A DNA stretch of 64,000 nt, from NCBI GenBank assembly GCA_044230315.1, contig JBGARJ010000010.1, positions 94,801 through 158,800 of the forward strand, read 5' to 3'. Under the pieces are notes generated by a model. It searched no databases. It saw only the letters and a program-made list of their open reading frames with translations, and was not told the origin of the DNA. The position numbers and the translations under genes are program-made. Shown one piece after another: positions 19,901-27,180 of the stretch (position 1 is the first letter of the stretch; each line of letters begins with the position of its first letter). The stretch is from M3007 sp044230315 (lineage in GTDB: Bacteria; Bacteroidota; Bacteroidia; Chitinophagales; Saprospiraceae).

Positions 19901-20317
19901 ATCGTTGTGACTGAAAAAGTAGACGACATTACCAATGACAGGCTTCGTACGAGCCCTGCAACTACCGCACCGCAAACGCTGACCGCTACGCCAAGCCAAT
20001 ATTCGGCGCCGGCGACCTATTCCACTACGACTGCCGTACAGCCCAAGCCGCTGACGGCAAGTGCGAATACAAAATATTACATCCGGGTTTGTGCCCTGGA
20101 AGACACCTATAATTTCGACCCGAAAAAACTGGACGGTTCGGGCGGAGTGATCGAAAAATGGCCCATCGGCGATACCAAAATGACCGCGATCATGCTCACC
20201 GGACTCCCCTCCGTCGAACAGGCGATGGTCACTACGGACAAACTCCGGAGCAAAGGCTTTCTCGATGCCTATATCATCAAAGACGAAAACGGCCGGATGA
20301 GCAAGTACAGGTATTGA
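16976..20317 (+). CDS. Large envelope protein: TPR, PD40 propeller, carboxypeptidase-regulatory-like and SPOR domains
   Basis: 1113 residues with signal peptide MNTTFRAGWLAVVWFCAIPGLTAQ. Domains in order: TPR repeats (about 30-130); a PD40/TolB-like beta propeller (about 190-390, with FPCLSPDGNTLYFASNQGG); three carboxypeptidase-regulatory-like beta modules (about 395-480, 560-640, 640-710); a Thr/Pro/Ser-rich linker; and three SPOR-type repeats (about 790-860, 905-975, 1033-1113; for example FAVQVASWPDN and RVRVGTWESYDKAEA). The first part resembles PorE/OmpA-family proteins of type IX secretion and gliding, which normally end in an OmpA peptidoglycan-binding domain. Here SPOR repeats, which bind denuded peptidoglycan, stand in its place. 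An envelope-anchoring role is inferred. Confidence 0.78.
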   Translation: MNTTFRAGWLAVVWFCAIPGLTAQTSVQENISRADKQFDLYAYNLALRTYEQVLAEQPNNAHALARTGDCYFQLNRPQDALSWYDRAVIRNDVEPDAMLRYGKALMQTGDYIGAKKWFVLYAENNPTVGQHYAQMCDFALLASKKDGLFQALNEPLNTEAADYGPAFFGAQIVYNSARTDIKRKTAAKTNADWTGSAYNQLYVTQRPAGSNYLQTPAFLRGDLQNNFNEGPVSFSGDGRRVAFCRNNFIDGTRQIADKGVNMSLHIADVVDGNWVNEKPFPFNGSDYATGFPCLSPDGNTLYFASNQGGGLGGWDIYVSFWNGGTWSVPRNLGAPVNTPGNEVTPFYDGTNLYFSSDWHPGLGGLDVFRTEIQNNLAGNVYHLGSGINSSRDDYGFIFDSKTNTGYLTSTRTGGRGNEDIWQIRKSVDEFVISVTDPQRNPVGGADIDFSACNAGVKQTDLTGRYSFAVAAGKADCRVTVRKAGYRSIVLPIQSSGDKTLDAVLIPDYSANVPNAPSTLTSTQPATTTPVNTLTTLPDLESGTAPLTYSTTSYPVQNGTLDKYTVYVLDDLGRALPDAELNLTTCGLGTIYTDGTGKGSFYFPKGASCNLIIRKSGLEDVVVPINAQTRKEMSVAMSSDQRTKFSGVVLDASTRKSIQGATVTAKSRQSAHETLASSNASGQYTLLLRPYQVYDITYSRDGYLNFTSALQTDRALKADMELSPIALEPSRTVTGRSMSPVTYSTTPATSGGMISLADLEEIPATTSTSGISNPTGPVAAPAVKTSQVGASKVSGYSVQLSANPDNFTESKIKKYDDYTQYGNLYAVKEGKLNKLRLGVYPTREEANAVLKNISPTAKDAFVVWETQAEESLVVKPKAETSMLDNNSNLAAKGLTTSAATQPALKSGTAIRFAVQVASWPDNRTVMLSDYSNLMPLGHIYIQPENDRMRVRVGTWESYDKAEAAQAEAVRMGYKDAIVVTEKVDDITNDRLRTSPATTAPQTLTATPSQYSAPATYSTTTAVQPKPLTASANTKYYIRVCALEDTYNFDPKKLDGSGGVIEKWPIGDTKMTAIMLTGLPSVEQAMVTTDKLRSKGFLDAYIIKDENGRMSKYRY

Positions 20318-20340
20318 TCCGGTTCGTTCTTGTGGTTTTG

Positions 20341-20389
20341 ATCGCCCGGGTCTTTTCCTCGTTTGAGTAAAGGCCCGGGCGATTTTTTT
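20341..20389 (+). terminator. Terminator of the TPR/PD40/SPOR gene
   Basis: A 10-bp stem, ATCGCCCGGG (20341-20350) with CCCGGGCGAT (20374-20383), is followed by a run of seven T residues. It lies 24 bases past the stop and between convergent genes. Confidence 0.85.
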
Positions 20390-20411
20390 GCCCTTGATTA
20401 GAATCGCTATT

Positions 20412-21689
20412 CTACCTGGTTTTTATGAACCGGCGCGTGAGCAACCTGCCGCATGCCTGAATGCAAATCACATAACAGCCTTCCGGTAAAAATGCCATGT
20501 CCATGGTAACCGGGCTTCCCGCAAACCAATCGACAGTGCGTTGTGCAAGAATTTGCCCCGCCGGATTGGCGATGCGGATAAGCACCGGACCATTGGGGGT
20601 TTCGGCCAAGTCAAGCGTAATTTTTTCCTGCACCGGATTGGGGGTGATGGAAAGTTGTGGCCCGGTCGTCCCTGGTTCCACGACAGGTACAACTGTGCAA
20701 TAATTACTATCGAGCAGGCTTGCCCGGGTCGTGTTGAGCGATCCCCACAAACGTGTTTTTTGCCCCAGTGTGAACAGCGACATGCAGGCATCATCGGTGT
20801 AATCCATAAAATTCATGAACATGGCGGAATTTCCGCAACTGAACTGCGGATAAGCCGGGCACCCTTGGTATGCCGAGCGTTGCACCGGTGTGTCGGCCAC
20901 GCCGTCGTCGTCGTCGCAGGAGTCCGAATCGCCGCCCCAAATGTGCAGCAGGTTAAAATAATGCCCGATTTCGTGGGTGGCCGTACGGCCGAGGTGGTGC
21001 GGATAATACAAGGCTGCCAGGCCGATAGTGCCGAAAAAACGCGGGTCGATCACCACGCCATCCTCCGGCAGCGGCGCGGTACCGGGGTAGGTGGCAAAGC
21101 CGAGAATGCCACCGCCGATGCCGCACACCCAAATATTCAGGTAATGCGCGGGATCCCAGGCGTCTTCGCCGCCGAGTTCGGTGTAATTGATCCGGGGTCG
21201 CCCATCGGGCGCCTTCTGTTGGCCGATATTGTCCCAGGTGGTCGGCCGCCGGGTGATGCCGTTGGATGGCGTGCCATCGGGCGCGCGTTTGGCCAGACAA
21301 AACTCGAGTTCCATATCGGCGGCAAGCGGTGCGAAGAGGGGTGGTACGGTAACCGCATTCGCGTTCAAGCGCCGGTAATCCGCATGGAGCACGGTCATCT
21401 GGCTAAAAATCTGTTCGTCGGAGATATTTTCAAAATTGCCTTTGTATACCACGTGCACCACTACCGGAATGGTTGCTACCGAACGCTGGCTTGCAGCAAC
21501 GGTATCGGCTGGTGTATTTAGGCGTTGCTGTGCCAAATCCGGGAAGCGCCGGGCGTTGCGGGCCGCTACCGAATCGGACCAGCAGGGCGTTTGCCCCCCA
21601 GCGGTCAGGCAACCTACCGACAGCAGGCTTCCCCATATCCACCGTATTGCGGAATTGCCAAACAGGACCGGAAAAAAAATTCGCCGCAT
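20412..21689 (-). CDS. Secreted M43 (pappalysin/cytophagalysin-type) metalloprotease with type IX sorting tail
   Basis: 425 residues. An N-terminal signal region (MRRIFFPVLF … LTAGGQ) is followed by a propeptide (VATIPVVVHVVYKG, typical of M43), then the catalytic domain. The zinc motif is HEIGHYFNLLH (first His about residue 239), followed by IWGGDSDSCDDDDGVADTP, the calcium-binding/Met-turn region of the family. The Asn in place of the common Gly inside HExxHxxG is shared by many Bacteroidota M43 proteins as far as I recall. The C-terminus (LSITPNPVQEKITLDL … RRFIKTR) is a Por/T9SS type A sorting domain. It is probably secreted and surface-released. Confidence 0.88.
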   Translation of the reverse strand: MRRIFFPVLFGNSAIRWIWGSLLSVGCLTAGGQTPCWSDSVAARNARRFPDLAQQRLNTPADTVAASQRSVATIPVVVHVVYKGNFENISDEQIFSQMTVLHADYRRLNANAVTVPPLFAPLAADMELEFCLAKRAPDGTPSNGITRRPTTWDNIGQQKAPDGRPRINYTELGGEDAWDPAHYLNIWVCGIGGGILGFATYPGTAPLPEDGVVIDPRFFGTIGLAALYYPHHLGRTATHEIGHYFNLLHIWGGDSDSCDDDDGVADTPVQRSAYQGCPAYPQFSCGNSAMFMNFMDYTDDACMSLFTLGQKTRLWGSLNTTRASLLDSNYCTVVPVVEPGTTGPQLSITPNPVQEKITLDLAETPNGPVLIRIANPAGQILAQRTVDWFAGSPVTMDMAFLPEGCYVICIQACGRLLTRRFIKTR

Positions 21690-21972
21690 GGTGTGAAAAA
21701 AAATGAACCGGAAGCAGCGTTTCTTAGGGCGACTCCGTTTTTAGGATATATTTCAAACGCAAAAGTCCGCCAATGGATCAAGATAAAGCAGAAAGTAGGT
21801 TTTTTTAGTTGGTTTTGTTTGTTGCATGAGGCGCGCTGAGAGTGCGCCTTTTGTTTTTGTACCGCTAAAGGAATAAGTACGCGATTTCAGCCCAGTTATG
21901 CTTTCATCGGTACTCAACCGCCAACAACTTCTTACATTTGGGAGCGCAAAACAAAATGCGACCTTACCATTA
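21690..21972. other. Intergenic region with an orphan hairpin
   Basis: About 280 bases between divergent M43 and M28 genes. GGCGC (21830-21834) and GCGCC (21844-21848) form a short stem followed by TTTTGTTTTT, a terminator-like signal in the plus direction with no plus-strand gene before it. The M28 promoter box lies at 21933-21940. Nothing else is recognised. Confidence 0.4.
21933..21940 (+). promoter_or_regulatory. -7 box for the M28 peptidase gene
   Basis: TACATTTG is an exact TAnnTTTG box, 32 bases before the ATG at 21973. Its position makes the earlier in-frame ATG at 21898 unlikely to be the start. Confidence 0.45.
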
Positions 21973-23553
21973 ATGAAGCGCCACTTCTGCCAAAATCTGA
22001 TCTTTTTGCTGTTGCCCGCCAGCATGCCGGCTCAAAACGGAGCGCCGGTAACGGAGCATTTTACCGCTGCCGTCGATTGGCCCTCCAATACTCTCACCCT
22101 GCATTATGATGTATCCGATCCGGAAAACGACCCCTTGGAGGTTTCGGTGGAGTTTTCCAATACCGGTGGGAAGACCTATGATCTGACCAGCCAGGTACCG
22201 GTGTCGGGCGATGTAGGCTTTCCCGTTCTGCCCGGAAACGGCCGTACGATCAGCTGCGACGTTAGCGCCCTCATCAATATGGGCGCTGCCTTTACCGTGC
22301 GGTTGGTGGTCGACGACCGACAGCCGTTTGACTTGCAAATGCTCGTCAATCAGGTCGACAGCAATCGCCTGCGGTCCGATCTGATCTTCGTTCAAGGCAT
22401 CCGCCACCGCAGCGCCGGCGCTGCGCACCTGGCCGAAGTTCAGGATTCGTTGATGCACTTGTTTCAAGCCGGCGGGCTTTTTACCGATCAGCAAGCGTTC
22501 GCGTACAACGGCGGTTATACCGGTCGCAACTTGCTCGGCACAGCGCCCGGGATGGCTTCGGCCGATTCCGTGGTCGTGGTAGACGCCCATTACGATACTG
22601 TTGTCAATGCCCCGGGCGCCGACGACAACGGCAGTGGAACCGCAGGGGTAATGGAAGTGGCCCGGTTACTGAGCCGGTATCCGAGCCGGAAAACGCTGCG
22701 TTATATAGGTTTTGACCTGGAGGAAGACGGCCTGGTTGGAAGCATTAAATACGTTTCGAGCGGCATCCCAGCCAATGAAGTGATAGCCGGTGTTTTTAAT
22801 TTTGAAATGATCGGGTATTATTCAGAGATGCCCAATTCCCAGGTTTTGCCCCCCGGGTTCAACCTGATCTTCCCGGGACCTTCGGCTGAAGTGGCGGCCA
22901 ACCAATACCGCGGCGATTTCATCACCAATGTTGGCACCGAAGCGTTTTCCTCCTTGGCTGATTTGTTCAAGGCCAGTGCGGCGACTTACGTGCCTGACCT
23001 GAAAGTTATCACGGTCATCGAGCCGGCGGGTTTTCAGGTGCTGGATTTACGCCGGAGCGATCACGCGCCGTTTTGGGTGGCGGGCAAGCCGGCGCTTATG
23101 TTGACCGATGGCTCCGAATACCGGAATACCTGTTATCATAAACCCTGTGATACCCTGGAGAACAGACTCAACTTTACGTTCATGTCGCGTGTCGTGAAAG
23201 CCACCCTGGCTGCGGCAGCCCAGTTGGCTGGCCTGCAACACGGCGACTGGGCGGTAGCCTCCTTTGATGGGTTGGTGCCCGTCCGAAATCCTTTGGCGGA
23301 TTGCCCCATATCCATCGTTACTTCGCCGGCGGCGGGGCGACATATCGGTATCCGCTTTGGCGGGTGCCCGTTGACCGACCTGACCCTGGAACTGTATCAA
23401 CTCAACGGACAACTGTGCCAGCTGGAACGGCTGGCCGTTTCCCCGGATCCGGGATGGTATGAAATGGAAATGCCGCAACACATGAGCGGAGTCTGTTTGC
23501 TCCGGATAACTGCGGCACAAGGAAGCCGTACTTTTAAAATTGTGTGCCCGTAA
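21973..23553 (+). CDS. Secreted M28-family zinc aminopeptidase with C-terminal sorting-like domain
   Basis: 526 residues. The start is set at MKRHFCQNLIFLLLPASMPAQ, a clear signal peptide. An N-terminal beta domain (about 30-110, DWPSNTLTLHYDVSDPEND) precedes the M28 catalytic domain. The metal and catalytic motifs are DAHYDTVVNAPGADDNGSG, FDLEEDGLVGS and RSDHAPFW. The last 70 residues (LELYQLNGQLCQLERL … RTFKIVCP) look like a Por-type sorting domain but lack the usual KRxxK end, so export by type IX is likely, not certain. It probably trims peptides made by the secreted endoproteases coded nearby (inference). Confidence 0.85.
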   Translation: MKRHFCQNLIFLLLPASMPAQNGAPVTEHFTAAVDWPSNTLTLHYDVSDPENDPLEVSVEFSNTGGKTYDLTSQVPVSGDVGFPVLPGNGRTISCDVSALINMGAAFTVRLVVDDRQPFDLQMLVNQVDSNRLRSDLIFVQGIRHRSAGAAHLAEVQDSLMHLFQAGGLFTDQQAFAYNGGYTGRNLLGTAPGMASADSVVVVDAHYDTVVNAPGADDNGSGTAGVMEVARLLSRYPSRKTLRYIGFDLEEDGLVGSIKYVSSGIPANEVIAGVFNFEMIGYYSEMPNSQVLPPGFNLIFPGPSAEVAANQYRGDFITNVGTEAFSSLADLFKASAATYVPDLKVITVIEPAGFQVLDLRRSDHAPFWVAGKPALMLTDGSEYRNTCYHKPCDTLENRLNFTFMSRVVKATLAAAAQLAGLQHGDWAVASFDGLVPVRNPLADCPISIVTSPAAGRHIGIRFGGCPLTDLTLELYQLNGQLCQLERLAVSPDPGWYEMEMPQHMSGVCLLRITAAQGSRTFKIVCP

Positions 23554-23591
23554 TTGGTGAACGTACCACCTCCCGGCTGCTTTAGTGTTTC

Positions 23592-23599
23592 TATATTTG
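23592..23599 (+). promoter_or_regulatory. -7 box immediately before ribF
   Basis: TATATTTG matches TAnnTTTG exactly and ends 7 bases before the ribF ATG. If used, the mRNA would start at or within a base or two of the start codon (leaderless). No good -33 box is seen. Confidence 0.3.
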
Positions 23600-23606
23600 C
23601 CCTGAA

Positions 23607-25658
23607 ATGCGGATTTTTACTGATTTGCAACATTTGCCGTCGTTCCAGAATACAGTGCTGACGATTGGATCATTCGACGGTGTGCATACCGGCCATCGCC
23701 GGATATTAGAACAAGTTCAAACACTTGCCCGCGCGCACAGTAGTGAAAGTGTTGTCCTCACCTTTGAACCACATCCGCGTACGGTGCTTCAACCGGATGA
23801 CCCTTCTTTCAAACTCATTTCGACTTCGGCGGAAAAAATTGCCTTGCTGCAACAATGCGGGGTAGACAACGTGGTGCTGGCGCCGTTCACGCCTGATTTT
23901 GCCCGTCAAACGGCACAGGAGTATGTAGAGGATTTCCTCATTCGCCATTTCCATCCCAAGTTTATCGTGATCGGATACGACCACCGCTTTGGCGCCGACC
24001 GGCAGGGAAATATCGATTTTCTGAAAAAATACGAAGCCGACGGCGCGTTTTTGTTGGTTGAAATCCCGGCACAACAAGTCGATGAAATCGCCGTCAGTTC
24101 CTCCAAGATCCGCAAAGCACTCGACGCCACCGAAGTTGCGTATGCCAACCGCCTGCTTGGCCACCCGTACTTGTTCTCCGGCCTGGTGATGGAAGGCAAC
24201 AAAATAGGCCGTACGCTCGGGTACCCCACTGCCAATATTCAAATTGCCGACCGGTACAAACTCGTCCTACCCCAAGGTATTTATGCTGCCCGGGTGCGGG
24301 TATTACCGCCTGCGGATACAGGCGCTGCCCGGGCCCCGGCCCTGCTGGATGCCTGCGCGGAGATGTATCACGGGATGCTCTATATCGGTCACCGTCCGTC
24401 TATCGCCGGCGCAAACGGCAAATCGATCGAAGTCAACCTGCTCGATTTTGACGGCGATCTTTATGGCCGCGAACTGACGGTGGAAGTGCTGGATTACATT
24501 CGGCCGGATAAAAAACTGGACGGACTGGACGCCCTGAAAACCCAAATAGCGGCCGACAAAAAAGCGATATTGGAACGCCTTACGGCACTTGATCCCGATT
24601 TTGTACCGGGCCCGCAGCCAAAAACGATGCCGGGCGCACCGGCCGTAGTCATCCTCAATTACAATACCCGCCGGCATCTGGAAGCATTTTTGCCTTCGGT
24701 GGTGCAATGCAGCCCCGGCGCCAGGGTCATTGTCGCCGACAATGGATCCCCCGACGATTCTGTGGCTTTTGTACGGCAGCATTATCCGATGGTGGAATTG
24801 TTGGACCTCAAGCAAAACTATGGTTTTGCGCAAGGCTACAACCAGGCACTTCAGCGGGTGCAAGGCGGCATTTATATCATTCTGAACTCCGATGTGGAAG
24901 TAACCCCCGGTTGGATGGACCCAGTGCTGAATGCCATGCAGGCAAACCCCCATATGGCTATTGCACAGCCGAAGATATTGGCCTGGAACGATAAAAACCG
25001 TTTTGAGTACGCGGGAGCGGCCGGCGGGTGGATCGACTTCCTGGGTTATCCGTTTTGCCGGGGCCGGATTTTTAGCCACAACGAAGTGGACAACGGACAA
25101 TACAATGTTGCCCAGGCCTGTTTCTGGGCAGCTGGCGCCGCTTTTTTTGTCCGCGCCGATGTGTATCACAAGTTTGGCGGATTTGACGGAGATTATTTTG
25201 CGCACAACGAGGAGATTGATTTGTGTTGGCGGTTGAAACGGGCCGGTTACCAGGTGTGGTGCATTCCGGAGTCGGTTGTGTACCACTTGGGTGGCGGCAC
25301 ACTGGAATATGAAAACCCCCGAAAAGTGTTCCTCAATTTCCGGAACAGCCTGTTCACCTTGCTGAAAAATGAGTCGTGGGCAAAACTGCTCTGGCTGCTA
25401 CCGGCGCGATTGGTGCTCGATGGCGTGGCAGGTGTTCGTTTTGCCCTCAAGGGACAGTTTAGTGCCATCCTGGCTATTATTCGGGCGCATTTTTCCTTTT
25501 ATAAAAATATACGGAAGACGCTGCACAAGCGCAGGGTAGCCGCAGCCATCGTCGAAAAAGAACGTATTGGTCCGGCCGACCGAAAAGGCGTTTATCCCGG
25601 CAGTATCGTTTTTGCGCATTACATCCGCCGGATCAAACAATTTAGCCAATTGTGGTGA
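23607..25658 (+). CDS. ribF: Fusion: bifunctional riboflavin kinase/FAD synthetase + GT2 glycosyltransferase
   Basis: One uninterrupted 683-codon frame with two unrelated enzymes. Residues 1 to about 325 are RibF: the FMN adenylyltransferase nucleotidyl-transfer motif GSFDGVHTGH, then the riboflavin kinase motif GRTLGYPTANI and EVNLLDFDGDLYG. After a short linker (DPDFVPGPQPKTM) residues 342-683 form a GT-A glycosyltransferase of family 2, rhamnosyltransferase-like: VVILNYNTRRHLEAF, VADNGSPDDS, NSDVEVTPGWMDPV, and FAHNEEIDLCWRLKRAGYQ. A hydrophobic amphipathic tail follows. RibF makes FMN and FAD; the GT2 half likely adds a sugar to an envelope glycan. An in-frame ATG at 24627 (residue 341) sits exactly where a free GT2 would begin, so internal initiation or cleavage is possible. 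Confidence 0.92.
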   Translation: MRIFTDLQHLPSFQNTVLTIGSFDGVHTGHRRILEQVQTLARAHSSESVVLTFEPHPRTVLQPDDPSFKLISTSAEKIALLQQCGVDNVVLAPFTPDFARQTAQEYVEDFLIRHFHPKFIVIGYDHRFGADRQGNIDFLKKYEADGAFLLVEIPAQQVDEIAVSSSKIRKALDATEVAYANRLLGHPYLFSGLVMEGNKIGRTLGYPTANIQIADRYKLVLPQGIYAARVRVLPPADTGAARAPALLDACAEMYHGMLYIGHRPSIAGANGKSIEVNLLDFDGDLYGRELTVEVLDYIRPDKKLDGLDALKTQIAADKKAILERLTALDPDFVPGPQPKTMPGAPAVVILNYNTRRHLEAFLPSVVQCSPGARVIVADNGSPDDSVAFVRQHYPMVELLDLKQNYGFAQGYNQALQRVQGGIYIILNSDVEVTPGWMDPVLNAMQANPHMAIAQPKILAWNDKNRFEYAGAAGGWIDFLGYPFCRGRIFSHNEVDNGQYNVAQACFWAAGAAFFVRADVYHKFGGFDGDYFAHNEEIDLCWRLKRAGYQVWCIPESVVYHLGGGTLEYENPRKVFLNFRNSLFTLLKNESWAKLLWLLPARLVLDGVAGVRFALKGQFSAILAIIRAHFSFYKNIRKTLHKRRVAAAIVEKERIGPADRKGVYPGSIVFAHYIRRIKQFSQLW

Positions 25659-25699
25659 AGGCTGTCTGCGACAACCATACAAACAAAACAATTATCGCC

Positions 25700-26419
25700 G
25701 TGCTATACGAATTGCTGTATGAAGACGACCACTTGATTGTGGTTAACAAACCCGCGGGGCTGCTGACCATCCCCGACCGATTTGGCAATAAAGACAGCCT
25801 GCAAGGCGCGTTGGAACGCCAATTCGACAAGGTACTCGTCGTGCACCGGCTCGATCGCGAGACCAGCGGGGTGTTGTGTTTTGCCCGGACGGAAGCCGCG
25901 CACCGGCACCTTTCCATGCAGTTTGAGCACCATACCGTAGACAAGTATTACCATGTGTTGGTCGAGGGTATTGTTCACCATGAAGAAGGCGAAATCGATA
26001 AACCGATTGGTGAACACCCCACGATCTCCGGAAAGATGGCAATTGTTGCGCATGGCAAACCCTCGCTCACGTTTTATCGGGTTTTGGAACGGTTCAAGCG
26101 GTTTACCTTGTTGGAAGCCCTGCTTAAAACCGGCCGTACCCACCAGGTGCGGGTACATTTTCAAAATATGGGCTATCCCCTGGCAGTCGACCCCTTGTAT
26201 GGGCGCCGCGCCTCGTTTTTCCTGTCGGAAATAAAGGGCAAGGCGTATAAATCCGGCAAATTCAGCGGCGATGAACGCCCCCTGATGGATCGCACCAGCC
26301 TGCACGCCTCACGCTTGCGCATCGACCACCCTGTAAGCGGCGAGCGGATGGAATTCAAAGTGCCGCTTCCGAAAGACTTTCATGCTGTGTTAAATCAGTT
26401 GCAGAAATGGGGAAAATAA
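25700..26419 (+). CDS. RluA-family 23S rRNA/tRNA pseudouridine synthase
   Basis: Isomerises specific uridines in RNA. The catalytic Asp lies in HRLDRETSGVLCFA; other family motifs are VNKPAGLLTIP near the N-terminus and KTGRTHQVRVHFQNMGYPLAVDPLYG. There is no ATG at the right place: the GTG at 25700 gives a protein beginning at LYELLYEDDHLIVV, the usual family start. A GTG at 25652 would add 16 residues and overlap the upstream fusion gene by 7 bases. Either way it follows that gene closely and may be co-transcribed. Its 3' end overlaps the convergent gene at 26355-27116 by 65 bases. The exact target base cannot be assigned. Confidence 0.88.
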   Translation: MLYELLYEDDHLIVVNKPAGLLTIPDRFGNKDSLQGALERQFDKVLVVHRLDRETSGVLCFARTEAAHRHLSMQFEHHTVDKYYHVLVEGIVHHEEGEIDKPIGEHPTISGKMAIVAHGKPSLTFYRVLERFKRFTLLEALLKTGRTHQVRVHFQNMGYPLAVDPLYGRRASFFLSEIKGKAYKSGKFSGDERPLMDRTSLHASRLRIDHPVSGERMEFKVPLPKDFHAVLNQLQKWGK

Positions 26420-27116
26420 CACACTGAGCGGCAGGTGTAAAAAAGATCTGCCCGAGGGAGAATACTGCTTTTTGCGGAAGATAAAAATCACCCAGATGCG
26501 CCTGCTCGCGAAGCGGACCTGCCGGCCCGAGATCCATTCCGTTGAGCCACGCCTTATTATCTTTCAGCAACCATATGCGCAGCGGGTTGGCCATAAAATG
26601 TTGGCCGTTGGAAGCGTACCCGGTTAAATTCACTTTTCCTAGGCCGAATGCACTGCCTGCTACCGTACTTATGAGCTTAAGCATAAACGCGTTTTTCCAG
26701 GTCGGGGCTGGCAATAAAGCGCATATGGCATTCATCGCACGGGTAAGCAGGGTGGCCTGTGGCCGGATTTCCCAAACGAGGCCTGCCTCTTGTACGGCTA
26801 TCCGCAACCGATCGGGCGTTTGCCAATGCAAATCAATTGGGGTCATCACCGAACGGTGTACATCCTGGCCGAAATAGCGGCTGCAGGAAAGCTCCGGCCG
26901 GCTGGTGGAATAAAAAGTCCATAAACCCGCCGGGTCACGGTGCCATACGGCAGTATAACCCGGGCCGATCGAAGAAGCCGGGAAACGTCGCAAGGCCAGT
27001 ACATGGCCCGACGAGAAGGGAGCGCCCATAATCCCGTATCCCTTGAACCGTTCCCGGGTACCCTGCGGCAAAACGGGCTGTTGCTCAAAGGCAGTTATCT
27101 GTGTGTGCGGTTTCAT
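26355..27116 (-). CDS. Hypothetical protein, lipocalin/tocopherol-cyclase-like beta-rich fold (unassigned)
   Basis: 253 residues, no signal peptide, no clear transmembrane segment. I do not recognise the family. The sequence is rich in aromatic and beta-type segments (GYGIMGAPFSSGHVLALRRF, GYTAVWHRDPAGLWTFYST, PIDLHWQTPDRLRIAV, NLTGYASNGQHFMANPLRIW). This pattern is reminiscent of the paired lipocalin-like halves of AttH/tocopherol-cyclase proteins; this is only a resemblance. The last 21 codons overlap the 3' end of the convergent pseudouridine synthase gene. The mddA-like gene follows upstream-to-downstream order only by position (it lies beyond a separate terminator), so no operon is implied. 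Confidence 0.6.
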   Translation of the reverse strand: MKPHTQITAFEQQPVLPQGTRERFKGYGIMGAPFSSGHVLALRRFPASSIGPGYTAVWHRDPAGLWTFYSTSRPELSCSRYFGQDVHRSVMTPIDLHWQTPDRLRIAVQEAGLVWEIRPQATLLTRAMNAICALLPAPTWKNAFMLKLISTVAGSAFGLGKVNLTGYASNGQHFMANPLRIWLLKDNKAWLNGMDLGPAGPLREQAHLGDFYLPQKAVFSLGQIFFTPAAQCVIFPISATDLTQHESLSEAAL

Positions 27117-27129
27117 TTGATTTGCAGTT

Positions 27130-27160
27130 AAAACGGCTGCGCCGGCGTTCCGGCGCAGCC
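27130..27160 (-). terminator. Terminator of the mddA-like gene
   Basis: A perfect 11-bp stem, GGCTGCGCCGG (27135-27145) with CCGGCGCAGCC (27150-27160), has a CGTT loop and is followed on the minus strand by GTTTTAAC. The T-run is short, but the stem is very stable and lies 20 bases after the stop. Confidence 0.7.
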
Positions 27161-27180
27161 ATCTGTTTCACGGATAAGGA

